This document shows, in pieces, positions 15,531 through 25,105 of a stretch of 43,601 nt of DNA. The number at the start of each line of letters is the position of its first letter. Position 1 is the first letter of the stretch. The notes under the pieces were generated by a model. It saw only the letters and a list, made by a program, of their open reading frames with translations. It did not search any database and was not told where the DNA came from. The DNA comes from Candidatus Methanophagales archaeon (GTDB taxonomy: Archaea > Halobacteriota > Syntropharchaeia > Alkanophagales > Methanospirareceae): assembly GCA_029241965.1 (NCBI GenBank), contig JAPWVK010000167.1, forward strand, positions 1-43,601. The letters are read 5' to 3'. Made by a program: the position numbers and the translations under genes.

Positions 15531-18500
15531 ATGTCTAAAAGAAGCTTTACGATAATAGCAGTGCTTATATTATTACTCTCTACCTTAGCGTCCATAGACG
15601 CTCTTTATAACCACACGGGTGAACGAATTAACCTGACTGATACGAGCAATATCACAAATCCGAATAAAACGATGCCTGAGGTGGAAAATATTATCGCCAC
15701 AACCTATTCAAATGCAACTGCGGTACTAAATACAACAATCAAAGCTAACGGCACTGGTACAAATCACAGCTCCAATCGCTCTTTTAATGCCGATACCGCT
15801 AACGAAGTTACTAACACAAAAGGTGCCACAGTGGAGTCCACGACAATACACGTACCCGTAGATTGCGATACGATTCAGGCTGCAATCAACCATTCGTCTT
15901 CGGGAACCACGATTATCGTATCTCCGAAGAGTGAAACGGACAACGTCTATAATGAAGGCATTGAAATAAACGAGAGCTTATCAAACATAAACCTAATTGC
16001 TAACGGGACGGTCGTTATAAATTGTAGAGCGGGTGACCAAATCCGGGTCAAAGCAGAAGGCTGTACGATTCGGGGATTCCACATAACTGCTGGCGGTCAA
16101 TATGGCGCATATCATAATCAGCCCTATGCCGGCATCAGGCTATGCTCCAACAATAACACAGCTAAAGACAACTATATCTACTGTACTTGCGAGGGAATAG
16201 CCATTGATAACGCTTCGTATAATACCATCGAGAACAACACGATCACATATTGTCTCGGTCTGATGTCTATTTGGGGCGACCACAATTTTATTGCAGACAA
16301 TACATTCGGTGACGATAGTGGCAGTGGCTGGAAACTCGGTGCTGCATCCATAGCTGATGGTTCTACGGACAAACCTGCCTCACAGAACACCATCAAAAGC
16401 AATATATTTACAAATAGCGTCTCTTTAAAGGGCTCTGACAACTTGATATACGACAATAAGTTCCTGCACCAGAATGTCACGCTCGGTAGCAAAAATACCT
16501 ACAACCTCTCGAAGACTCAGGGTACGAACATTCTGGGCGGTCCATACCTTGGAGGAAACTACTGGAGTAACTACAAGGGGAATGACTCGGACGGAGACGG
16601 CATTGGCGATATACCATACTTCTATGATCAGTTACCGCTTGTCATGCTTAAACCCGACCTTGTCGTCACAGGAATTGCCGGTGGACAGATCGTTGTGAAT
16701 ACCACAAATGCTATTTCTGTTACCGTTGCAAACAAGGGAAGTGATGCTTCATCATTTAACGTCTCACTGAATGCGGATGACGTTCTAATCGGGACTGAAA
16801 CGATTGATTCTCTTCCCGGATACAAATCCACCACGACTGTGTTTTCATGGCGACCGACCGTGACAGGTAACTACACACGGAAAGCCATCGCTGACCCGGA
16901 TAATGACGTACCGGAATTTAACGAGACAAACAATGAATTAGAAGCGGAAATAACAGTGCTGATACGGGTAACTGTTGTGATAAATGACGCCGATCAGAAT
17001 ATCTATATTCAAGAGCTACCTTTACCGGAGAATACATCGGTGTTGAATGCTACAGAACTTGCGTGTGTAGCGCAGAACCTATCTTTTAACGAGAGCAAAG
17101 GGATTGTAACGGAGATAGACGGACTGGAGAATCCACAATTATTTTTGTATGACGATGCGTTGGAACAATGGACTATAGCGGGGATAGACCATAAACTCGA
17201 AAGTAGTGATGTCATCGGCTGGAGTAACGAGAATGATTTGCCCACAATGTTACCTGATCTAACTGTGGATGACATCGTAATTGCAAGTGGTGTAGGATTT
17301 CCAAATATACCGAATAAAATTCGGGTACCAATAAGAAATGATGGCTTCGCTGATGCGTCAAACGTCAGCGTGGTCTTCAAAGTAAACGATGCGATTACCG
17401 GGAACGAGACAATAGAGTGTATTAATCCTGGAGCTACCACGAATATCTCTTTTGGATGGACGCCTGAGCAAACAGGTAGTTATAAGCTTTCCGTTGTTGT
17501 GGATCCTGAAAATACTATCGCCGAGTTGAATGAGACGAACAATTACATAACGAAGACAGTAACAGTGGAATTGCCACCTGCGGTGGTTCATGCTAGCTCG
17601 ATTACTGAACTTCAGGATATGATAGACGTATCGCCTGTGGTCGTAGCCAGTCATGGTTGGATGACGATATACCTGAATGAAGGAACGTATATAGAATATG
17701 AAGATGAAGAAACAGAGGGTAACGTAAAAGAAGGCAATTTGATTACAATAACGGACAAAAGCAATATCACGATTGACGGGATGGGTATAGCAAGAGTGGG
17801 GGTTGTTTATACTAAAACTGGAGACGGCAGGCACAAAAGGGAACTGATGATAATACATAAATCCTCTAATATAGAATTGCGTGGTTTTGCGGTAGTGGCA
17901 GCAACGGAAAAAGACCTTGGCTCGGCACATCAAAACGTGCAAAATATCGTTATAAAAGAGTCAAGTAATGTAACGCTAATAAATCTTGAACTGTATCATG
18001 AAGGATATCCGACTGATGATAAGAACATCCCAATAGAAATAGACAACTCTGAGAACTGTACAATCTCTAAAAATTTCTTATCCTGCAGAGGGCGGGGCAT
18101 AGTACTGAAAAAATCAGGAGGGAACTTGCTTTGCAATAATACTATCATTCATAACCATCCCAGTTGGGCAGCGTTTGACCCTTATAGCATTTGGCTCGAG
18201 GGCGATAGTTGCAACAACACGATCTACTTCAACAATCTGTATGGACCTGCGGAGGATTCTGGTGGTTGCAACTATTGGAACTCCAGCGATATGATTAATT
18301 ACACCTACAATGGAACAACATATAGGAATTATATCGGTAATCACTGGAATGATTACAACGGTGTTGATGACAATAGCGATGGAATTGGAGATATGCCATA
18401 CGGGATAGGGGGGGATTCAGGGGCATTTGATTATTGCCCTTTTATGGAACCGCAAGGTCTGAGCCTTGATGTGACAGTGAAAGAAATAGCGAGTCCTTCT

Positions 18501-21500
18501 ATGCTATATGCGGACAGAACGAACACGATACTTGCATCCGTTGAAGTCACGGAAACCTATCCGCTACCCGTACAGATACGTGCGAACTTAACGGCAAACG
18601 GCGAGGTAGCAGATTCAAAGACAATCATGATAAACCATAGCGAGCATGAAGTCGTGCGATTTGAATGGACACCACAGAATACAGGTATTTATCGGCTGGT
18701 GGTAAGCGTGAGTGTTGAAGAGATGCAGGGCGCAATAAAGGAGGATAACGTGTATAACAACAACCTCACAATTGATGCGGTGGAAGTCGCTTCCGCGCCT
18801 TATAATTACACGACAAATCTGGCCTCCGCAGTTGAGTTTTTGAACGAATCGCAGTATCCCACGGGTAGTATAAGCGGCTTCTCAAATTCTGGCTGGGCTG
18901 CACTCGGGTTGGTTGCCGCAGGAGAGGACCCTTCAACCGGGATATGGGTTCCTTACGGGCATTCGCTCATAGGCTATCTGAGAAACAATTCAGGGGATGA
19001 GGTTTTGCACTCTCCTCCGGGTACAAATCCGCCCTGTCTGAACAGTCTCGAAGCAATTGCACGAATGGTTATGGTCATAAGCGCGACTGCGGGAAAAGAT
19101 CCCACGAATTACGGCGGTGTGAACTATCTCGTGATGCTCAAATCATATTATGATGGCGAACAGTTCGGCTATAACGCAACAGTAGCGGATGATGCACTTG
19201 CGATATTAGCTCTTGTTGCATGTGGAGACGTTAAGGATAAAAGGGTCAACGGTTCGGTAGATTATATCCTGGCGCATCAGAATTCGGACGGTGGCTGGAG
19301 TGATTCAGGCAATAAGAGTTCGGTTGATGTGACTGCCTATGTGATTCAGGCACTCGTGGCTGCGGGTGTGGATAAAGAATCCGATGCTTTAAAAGCAGCA
19401 TTGGAGTATACCAAAAATAACCAGAATGATGATGGCGGTTACACAAATGTAAGGACCACTTCATCGGTGATCCAGGCGATTATTGCGGCTGGTGATAATC
19501 CACTAAGCTACACGAAGAATGACATTAACCCGCTGGAGTATCTTCTGAATTTACAGCAAGAGGATGGGTCGTTCAATTACAGCCCGGATATGTCGTTCTT
19601 TCCACCTGTTTCGACTACACATACTATCTCAGCTCTGTGTGGTGTTCCACATCCTGAGATGATCAGGACGGGGTATCAGTACGAGATACCAGATGTATCG
19701 GTGAGTCAGATGGTAACCGAGGGTGAAATCTGTGTCAACACAAGTTATAACGTATATGCCAAGATAGCATCAAACGGTGGAATTTTTGACGTCAAACTCT
19801 CTTCTGAGGCTGGATTCATACAAACAAAGGAAGTCAACTCGGTGTGGCATGAATCGTTCTCGAATGTTTCTTTTACATGGAAGCCAAGTCTCACTGGACG
19901 GTTCAACCTCACGGTCTTTGCCGATTCAAATAACCGAATCGAGGAACGGTCCAACGCTAACAACAACATGACAAAATCGGTAGAAGTTGTTTATCCTGAC
20001 CTTTATCCGTCCGCGATAGAGCCACCTGCTATTAGCTATGTGAACGTGACAAACATCATAAACTGCACAATAAACGGCACAACCGATGAGCACTTCAATG
20101 TCTCGCTGAAAGAGGCAGATGGAGAACTTGTAGGTGAACAGCGGATAGAAGGTATCCGGGATATTATCTCGCTCTCTTTTGTGTGGCGACCGTCAGAGAA
20201 TAGAGCATATAGCCTTATACTCACAGTAGATGCAGATAACGAGGTGCACGAGCGGAAGGGCGATACGCGTAATACGTTAACGAAAAAAGTAACTGTGCTA
20301 CTTCCGGATTTGTTCCCTGCTAATGTTAGTGCAGCAGAGGGCGTCTATGTAAACGCAACCAACAGAATCGGCGTTACGGTCAATGGTTTGGCAGAATCGT
20401 TCAATGTATCGCTAATCGAGAACGGAACGGTAGTGGGTAAGACCTGCAATGTCACATGCTATGGTGTAGCGGATCTTACTATCTTTTGGAAGCCTACTGC
20501 GCTTGGGAATCACACGGTAACGGGCTTTGTGGACTCGGATAATATTATACGCGAGTCGAATGAGCAGAACAACAACTTAACAAAAGTATTGGATGTTAGG
20601 CGTTCCAACCTCGTGCCGGTTGAGCTAACACCGCGCGTTCTGTATATTGATGAGGTGAATACGATATTAGTAAAAGTAAATGGCACGGCAGACGGGTTTA
20701 ATGCCACGATTACGGTTAATGGTGCTTTAAATGATACTTTAAATTATACTTTAAATAACACTTTAAACAATACGCTAATCCAGAAAAAGACTAATCTTAA
20801 TACATACAACGGTAGTATCGAGTTTGAATGGATTCCAACAGCGTTCGGAGATTATAACATTACGGTATTTTTAGATTCTAATGATGATATAAACGAAACA
20901 GATGAAGCGAATAACAACCTGACAGAGGTTGTACATGTAAGATCGCGGATAGCTCTTGAGCAGACCACGCCTGTTGGTGGAGAGACGTGGAATGGTACTC
21001 AGAACATCTCATGGAACGCAACATACAAGGACCCTGTGATGATTGACCTATTCTACAGCCCGGATAGAGGTTACCGGTGGATAAACATCATAACAAACGA
21101 GACGAACAATGGCTCTTATGCCTGGAACACAAAGGATGTGATTGACGGAGAGTATATGATAAAGGTGGTGGCACGTTCAGGGGTCGTAAGAGCAGAGGAT
21201 CAGTCGGACATTTTCTATGTAATAAATGTCGCATCAGACACAGAATGGGGGTCTTTCCATGCAAACGCAGGGTATGCTCTATCAGATGCGCCGGCCGGAC
21301 CAGATATAGCAGATTACAGTGATGACATCGCGGCAGAGGGTTCTGCCTCTCTCATCGTGGCAAGAGGGAAGGTATTTGTCTATTGTACTGGCTGGCAGGG
21401 CATGTACTCTGACTATACATACCTCGTGGCGCTGAATCAGTCAAATCTGAAGGAGGTTTTATGGGCAACACAGATCTCACCCCGGGTGTATGGTTCATGG

Positions 21501-23444
21501 GCAACGCCAGCCTATAAGGATAGAAGCATCTTTGTAACATCCGGTGGTTCTACTGGAGGCGGCGGCTACGTTTATCGCATAGATGCAGATACAGGAGAGA
21601 TCAAGTGGGAGTTCAGGTTCCCGGGGGGTTATGGCTCGGTGAATGGAGGTCCCGCGGTTACGAGCAGAGCGGTATATGTAGGGGACTGGAATGGAAAAAA
21701 CTACTACAGCATAGATGCAGCTACGGGAAATAAGACCTACTGGGTGTTTGAGGTCAATGGTCACAGCCAATCTGTCCCTGCAATCGGTTACGGTAACGCA
21801 TACTTCGGGGATGCTTATAATGGTAGTAAGACCTACTGCGTGGATGCGTGGAGTGGAAAAGAGAAGTGGAATAGATCAGTTGCAGACGGTAAGAATGTCT
21901 GCGGCACTGTTACAATCGTGGATAATATTGTGTATTTTACGACATACGACTTTAATGGTCCCGGTATATTCTACGCACTCGATGCGTACAACGGAAGTAT
22001 AGTGTGGGAGAGCGTTACCGAGCGTACAGACTCAACACCGGCATACAAGCCGCCATCCAAGTCCGTGAGGGCATACGTCTATGTTGCAGGTGGATATTCG
22101 ACGAAGGAGATAATTTGTCTCGATGCAAAGAACGGCAGTATTGTATGGCGGGTAGCAGGTCTTGGTGGCTGGACAAACTCTCCGATTGTGACTAAGGATG
22201 GTAAGGTGCTTGTAGGTAAGGAGGGTGGAGGTACAAGCATGATACGAGGATATGAGGGGTTATACTGCCTTGATGCACTTACAGGCGAGGAGAAGTGGCA
22301 TACAGAACGCGGCGGATCATCACCTGTTCTTGTAGGGGGTATCGCATATACAATCGGTAACGATGGTAGAGTCTATGCCATTGGAAAGGACGGTGCACCG
22401 GACCTTATAGTACTTGATGCAACGGCAGACGATACACCATATGTAATTGGAAAGCTGGGTGTGATAACTGCGGTGATTAAGAATATTGGGAAGTCTGATG
22501 TGACGGAGGAGTTTTACGTTGAGCTTCGGGAAAGTGGAGTGCCGCTTTGTAATAAGACTATTTCAGGGCTTAATGCGAGCGATATACAAAAGGTAGAGTT
22601 CAAATGGACTCCGCTGACACAAGGAGGACATAACCTTACGATTGAGGTGGATCCAAGTCCCGGGGTTATCCCCGAGTCTAACTCGTTGAATAATCTGTGG
22701 AGTCCTTTACTAGTGGAAGTGGAGGATAACAGCCCTGACCTTGTCGCAGCAATAAAAGCTCCAAACACTATTCATAAAGGTGTTGAAGTTACTATTGAAG
22801 CAAATATTTCTAATATAGGTTATAAAACGAACAAGTCATTCTGGGTGCAGTTCTGTGTAGATGATGTGGAGGAGGACGGGTGGTATATGTCGTTAGATAA
22901 TGACACCCAATCTAATATCACAAATTTTAATTGGATCGCATCGGGTATTGGAAACTACACGCTGTCTGTCGAAGCAAACCAGCCGGATAAATATACAATA
23001 AACGAGTCAACCTGGTCAAATAATATTAATTCGAAAGTGGTGGAAGTTATAGAACCAACACCAACACCAACTCCTTCTCCCGGCGTCGGTCCCGGTTCCG
23101 GAGGCGGAGGCGGTGGAGGTTCTGCTGGTGGATTCGGTGCAGGCAGCGGCACTGGCAAATCAGGTGCGGGAGAAACAGGAGGTATGCAAATGCCTGTAAA
23201 CGTTAGTACTTCAGCAGCAGAAGAAACAAAACACGAAGTTTTTGGTTATCCGTTTGGGAATATCTCTTCAGGTGCGTCAGGCGGTGGAGGAACAATACCG
23301 CTACTTTTGGTGCTGGTTGCAATATTTATTATAACTGTCTTCTATTTTGGTTATTACAGAGAGAAAAAGTCGCATGCAAAACATATTTCACTCAATGACG
23401 AAGGTGAAGAGAAACAACATAGGAGGATTAGGAAGAAAAAATGA
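15531..23444 (+). CDS. Giant membrane-anchored surface protein (2637 aa): beta-helices, CARDB array, alpha/alpha toroid, PQQ propeller
   Basis: Approximate order: signal peptide 1-25; NosD-type beta-helix 105-370; CARDB 374-478; weak transcobalamin-like domain 478-571; CARDB 572-682; second beta-helix 683-973; CARDB 977-1085; alpha/alpha toroid of the prenyltransferase/squalene-cyclase type 1089-1378 (QNSDGGWSDSGNKSSVD, QQEDGSFNYSP); four CARDBs 1387-1803; Ig-like GGETW domain 1805-1902; PQQ-type propeller 1904-2289; two CARDBs 2289-2507; PTPTPTPSPG and Gly-rich linker 2509-2587; one transmembrane helix 2588-2610; Lys/Arg-rich cytoplasmic tail. It is rich in N-x-S/T sequons. The start is ATG 15531 (MSKRSF) or 15525, because the upstream frame crosses a terminator. 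The last 4 bp (ATGA) overlap the ExbB-like gene, implying a shared transcript. The toroid and transcobalamin-like folds together recall intrinsic factor; a ligand is not proven. Confidence 0.85.
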   Translation: MSKRSFTIIAVLILLLSTLASIDALYNHTGERINLTDTSNITNPNKTMPEVENIIATTYSNATAVLNTTIKANGTGTNHSSNRSFNADTANEVTNTKGATVESTTIHVPVDCDTIQAAINHSSSGTTIIVSPKSETDNVYNEGIEINESLSNINLIANGTVVINCRAGDQIRVKAEGCTIRGFHITAGGQYGAYHNQPYAGIRLCSNNNTAKDNYIYCTCEGIAIDNASYNTIENNTITYCLGLMSIWGDHNFIADNTFGDDSGSGWKLGAASIADGSTDKPASQNTIKSNIFTNSVSLKGSDNLIYDNKFLHQNVTLGSKNTYNLSKTQGTNILGGPYLGGNYWSNYKGNDSDGDGIGDIPYFYDQLPLVMLKPDLVVTGIAGGQIVVNTTNAISVTVANKGSDASSFNVSLNADDVLIGTETIDSLPGYKSTTTVFSWRPTVTGNYTRKAIADPDNDVPEFNETNNELEAEITVLIRVTVVINDADQNIYIQELPLPENTSVLNATELACVAQNLSFNESKGIVTEIDGLENPQLFLYDDALEQWTIAGIDHKLESSDVIGWSNENDLPTMLPDLTVDDIVIASGVGFPNIPNKIRVPIRNDGFADASNVSVVFKVNDAITGNETIECINPGATTNISFGWTPEQTGSYKLSVVVDPENTIAELNETNNYITKTVTVELPPAVVHASSITELQDMIDVSPVVVASHGWMTIYLNEGTYIEYEDEETEGNVKEGNLITITDKSNITIDGMGIARVGVVYTKTGDGRHKRELMIIHKSSNIELRGFAVVAATEKDLGSAHQNVQNIVIKESSNVTLINLELYHEGYPTDDKNIPIEIDNSENCTISKNFLSCRGRGIVLKKSGGNLLCNNTIIHNHPSWAAFDPYSIWLEGDSCNNTIYFNNLYGPAEDSGGCNYWNSSDMINYTYNGTTYRNYIGNHWNDYNGVDDNSDGIGDMPYGIGGDSGAFDYCPFMEPQGLSLDVTVKEIASPSMLYADRTNTILASVEVTETYPLPVQIRANLTANGEVADSKTIMINHSEHEVVRFEWTPQNTGIYRLVVSVSVEEMQGAIKEDNVYNNNLTIDAVEVASAPYNYTTNLASAVEFLNESQYPTGSISGFSNSGWAALGLVAAGEDPSTGIWVPYGHSLIGYLRNNSGDEVLHSPPGTNPPCLNSLEAIARMVMVISATAGKDPTNYGGVNYLVMLKSYYDGEQFGYNATVADDALAILALVACGDVKDKRVNGSVDYILAHQNSDGGWSDSGNKSSVDVTAYVIQALVAAGVDKESDALKAALEYTKNNQNDDGGYTNVRTTSSVIQAIIAAGDNPLSYTKNDINPLEYLLNLQQEDGSFNYSPDMSFFPPVSTTHTISALCGVPHPEMIRTGYQYEIPDVSVSQMVTEGEICVNTSYNVYAKIASNGGIFDVKLSSEAGFIQTKEVNSVWHESFSNVSFTWKPSLTGRFNLTVFADSNNRIEERSNANNNMTKSVEVVYPDLYPSAIEPPAISYVNVTNIINCTINGTTDEHFNVSLKEADGELVGEQRIEGIRDIISLSFVWRPSENRAYSLILTVDADNEVHERKGDTRNTLTKKVTVLLPDLFPANVSAAEGVYVNATNRIGVTVNGLAESFNVSLIENGTVVGKTCNVTCYGVADLTIFWKPTALGNHTVTGFVDSDNIIRESNEQNNNLTKVLDVRRSNLVPVELTPRVLYIDEVNTILVKVNGTADGFNATITVNGALNDTLNYTLNNTLNNTLIQKKTNLNTYNGSIEFEWIPTAFGDYNITVFLDSNDDINETDEANNNLTEVVHVRSRIALEQTTPVGGETWNGTQNISWNATYKDPVMIDLFYSPDRGYRWINIITNETNNGSYAWNTKDVIDGEYMIKVVARSGVVRAEDQSDIFYVINVASDTEWGSFHANAGYALSDAPAGPDIADYSDDIAAEGSASLIVARGKVFVYCTGWQGMYSDYTYLVALNQSNLKEVLWATQISPRVYGSWATPAYKDRSIFVTSGGSTGGGGYVYRIDADTGEIKWEFRFPGGYGSVNGGPAVTSRAVYVGDWNGKNYYSIDAATGNKTYWVFEVNGHSQSVPAIGYGNAYFGDAYNGSKTYCVDAWSGKEKWNRSVADGKNVCGTVTIVDNIVYFTTYDFNGPGIFYALDAYNGSIVWESVTERTDSTPAYKPPSKSVRAYVYVAGGYSTKEIICLDAKNGSIVWRVAGLGGWTNSPIVTKDGKVLVGKEGGGTSMIRGYEGLYCLDALTGEEKWHTERGGSSPVLVGGIAYTIGNDGRVYAIGKDGAPDLIVLDATADDTPYVIGKLGVITAVIKNIGKSDVTEEFYVELRESGVPLCNKTISGLNASDIQKVEFKWTPLTQGGHNLTIEVDPSPGVIPESNSLNNLWSPLLVEVEDNSPDLVAAIKAPNTIHKGVEVTIEANISNIGYKTNKSFWVQFCVDDVEEDGWYMSLDNDTQSNITNFNWIASGIGNYTLSVEANQPDKYTINESTWSNNINSKVVEVIEPTPTPTPSPGVGPGSGGGGGGGSAGGFGAGSGTGKSGAGETGGMQMPVNVSTSAAEETKHEVFGYPFGNISSGASGGGGTIPLLLVLVAIFIITVFYFGYYREKKSHAKHISLNDEGEEKQHRRIRKKK
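20724..20776 (+). repeat. 12-bp tandem repeat coding NDTL-type units
   Basis: Four copies of about 12 bp (ACTTTAAAT/CAAY type) encode NDTLNYTLNNTLNNTL inside one CARDB domain of the giant protein. The tract is prone to replication slippage and adds N-x-T sequons. Confidence 0.8.
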
Positions 23445-24166
23445 ATTCCGTATTGATGCTACAGACATTGATGCAGGGCAAGGATTTTGTGTCATGGATT
23501 AGCTCAGATTTCCTGACTTTGATTACTTCTGTGCTCCGCATTCCGGTACTGATTTTACTGTATGGCTTAACGCTGTGGATAATCGTGGAGGTCGGGATGC
23601 TCACCTTCGAGTGGCTTACAAGAACCGGGCGATTATCGAAGCAGCACCCAAAAGATTTAGAAGAAGGGCTGCAAGAAGCAGCGAACCTGGTGATAGTGGA
23701 TAGCGACAGTCCTGCTGGTGTGCACAAGGGAGAAAACACAAAAGAGCACAAAGAGGCAATCGCAGTTCTCAAAAGTTGCACAGCGCACAAATTCGTGCAT
23801 ATCTTTTTGAATGAGCTATCAACCCTAAAAAACGACAAACTATTTTCGGTCAGGTTGCAAAAGCTGTTGCAGACGTGCGATGAGGAGATGACAAAACGGT
23901 TGGAAAAGACGAGAACGGCGGTTAGAATAGGACCGATACTCGGGCTTATGGGTACGCTGATACCGATGGGTCCTGCACTGCTTGCGCTTACTCAGGGCGA
24001 TATAGATACGCTGGCAACCAGTTTAATCTTCGCGTTCGGTACCACAGTCCTTGGTTTGCTGGTTGGTGGTGTCGCATACGTGATCACTACGGTTCGGCAG
24101 CACTGGTATGATAAGGATATGAACGACATGCGGTATATTTGTGAGATGCTGTTTGGAGGAGAGTAA
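23441..24166 (+). CDS. MotA/TolQ/ExbB-family proton channel subunit
   Basis: The 241-residue membrane protein has one N-terminal transmembrane helix (about 32-53), a cytoplasmic region, and the conserved helix pair AVRIGPILGLMGTLIPMGPA (about 160-183) and LIFAFGTTVLGLLVGGVAYV (about 193-215) of the MotA/TolQ/ExbB family. These proteins, with a partner carrying a membrane-edge Asp (ExbD/TolR/MotB), convert proton flow into work on an envelope protein. The start overlaps the stop of the giant surface protein (ATGA) and AGGAGGA lies 14 nt upstream. The partner candidate, DUF2149, is the next gene. A cytoplasmic part (GVHKGENTKEHKEAIAVLK) has a decayed second copy at 27285-27420. Family assignment is secure; the coupled process is inferred from context. 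Confidence 0.9.
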   Translation: MNSVLMLQTLMQGKDFVSWISSDFLTLITSVLRIPVLILLYGLTLWIIVEVGMLTFEWLTRTGRLSKQHPKDLEEGLQEAANLVIVDSDSPAGVHKGENTKEHKEAIAVLKSCTAHKFVHIFLNELSTLKNDKLFSVRLQKLLQTCDEEMTKRLEKTRTAVRIGPILGLMGTLIPMGPALLALTQGDIDTLATSLIFAFGTTVLGLLVGGVAYVITTVRQHWYDKDMNDMRYICEMLFGGE

Positions 24167-24167
24167 A

Positions 24168-24320
24168 CAAAAACCACGAGATTACACAACACTTTTTCTT
24201 TCTTACAAAAAGAAAACCCTTGTTTCTTTGGTAAAGCTTTCTTTTTAAGAAAGGTTTGTGCTAAAAGAAAAACAAATAAATTCTTTTGGTAAAGCTTTTC
24301 TTCTTAAGAAAAGGTTTCTT
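24168..24320. repeat. Dispersed hairpin-rich repeat, copy 2 (inverted)
   Basis: Bases 24168-24218 are the reverse complement of the element at about 30816-30875 (rich in TTTTCTTTTT...AAAGAAAAAGTGTTGTGT). The following 100 bp carry two similar hairpins (GGTAAAGCTTTCTTTTTAAG and GGTAAAGCTTTTCTTCTTAA). The gap lies between the ExbB-like and DUF2149 genes, which may still share a transcript. Confidence 0.65.
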
Positions 24321-24698
24321 ATGAAAATCTGTGAGAAGATGAAATACATGAAAGACGTAGGCGGGAGCCGCAAAAGAGGTCAGGACGAAGACCCGATGTC
24401 CACCGTTGCCAATCTATTTGACGTGGCGATGGTCTTCGCGCTTGGATTGATGGTGATGCTGCTGATGTATCTCAGCATACCGGAAGTGCTAACGCAAACA
24501 GATATGACGATAGTCAAGAATCCAGGGCAGCCGAATATGGAAGTGATAGTAAAAAGCGGAGAACGGATAGAGAAGTTAGATATGATGAACGAGACGGTAC
24601 AAACGGAAATAACCGGAGAAATGGGTAGGATATATAAAACGAAAGGTGGTGGGATGGTGTATGTGCCGGCAAACGGTAAGCCGGAAATAGGGCAATAA
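24321..24698 (+). CDS. DUF2149 family protein, ExbD-like partner
   Basis: The 125-residue protein has one transmembrane helix (about 33-55) in the segment DPMSTVANLFDVAMVFALGL. The Asp at the start of the helix (D34) sits where ExbD, TolR and MotB carry their essential proton-carrying Asp. The rest (VIVKSGERIEKL... GGGMVYVPA) would lie outside the membrane. DUF2149 genes are typically found next to MotA/TolQ/ExbB genes in methanogens, as here. ATG 24321 is chosen because AAAAGGT precedes it and the frame upstream is repeat DNA; ATGs at 24339 and 24348 are alternatives. The ExbD comparison is my inference from layout and Asp position. Confidence 0.8.
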   Translation: MKICEKMKYMKDVGGSRKRGQDEDPMSTVANLFDVAMVFALGLMVMLLMYLSIPEVLTQTDMTIVKNPGQPNMEVIVKSGERIEKLDMMNETVQTEITGEMGRIYKTKGGGMVYVPANGKPEIGQ

Positions 24699-24765
24699 AA
24701 GCGATATAGATTCAAATGAAACATGTGTTTATCCATATAGGTTATGGTTACTACCCAAAAAGGAA

Positions 24766-24780
24766 CCTATTTATAGTACC
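24766..24780 (+). promoter_or_regulatory. TATA-like promoter before the 57-aa gene
   Basis: CCTATTTATAGTACC lies about 65 bp upstream of the ATG at 24836. It suggests an additional promoter for the small gene and perhaps btuF. Confidence 0.4.
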
Positions 24781-24835
24781 AACTCCTACTTCTTCTGTAT
24801 TGCAGACATGCAAGTAGATGGTGTGCGTGATAAAT

Positions 24836-25009
24836 ATGAACGAAGAAGAGATAACAAGAATGATGAAGGATTTGCTGAGGCTACTTCAGAATATGTCTGA
24901 ATTTGAGCTTGAAGAACGGGAAGAGGAATTAGAAGAACGGTTGGAGGCAATAAAAAGTGAGTTCGGTTCGTGGTTTATGGACGGTTATCGGCTATATATG
25001 GCAGCGTAA
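24836..25009 (+). CDS. Small acidic helical protein, 57 aa
   Basis: The peptide (MNEEEITRMMKDLLRLLQNM...) is predicted to be two amphipathic helices with a Glu-rich centre (EFELEEREEELEERLEAIKS), probably coiled coil. It has no membrane segment or recognised family. ATG 24836 is preferred over 24818 because GTGAT precedes it. Its place between DUF2149 and the BtuF-like gene suggests either an accessory role or an independent small regulator. Confidence 0.5.
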   Translation: MNEEEITRMMKDLLRLLQNMSEFELEEREEELEERLEAIKSEFGSWFMDGYRLYMAA

Positions 25010-25105
25010 CCAACACTTTATTTCGAACAGTGCCTAACCGGAAACTTTTAGGTGAAACTGAACAAAAAAATGTTAAACATAATATCAAGGTGGAAAAAAG
25101 TATAG

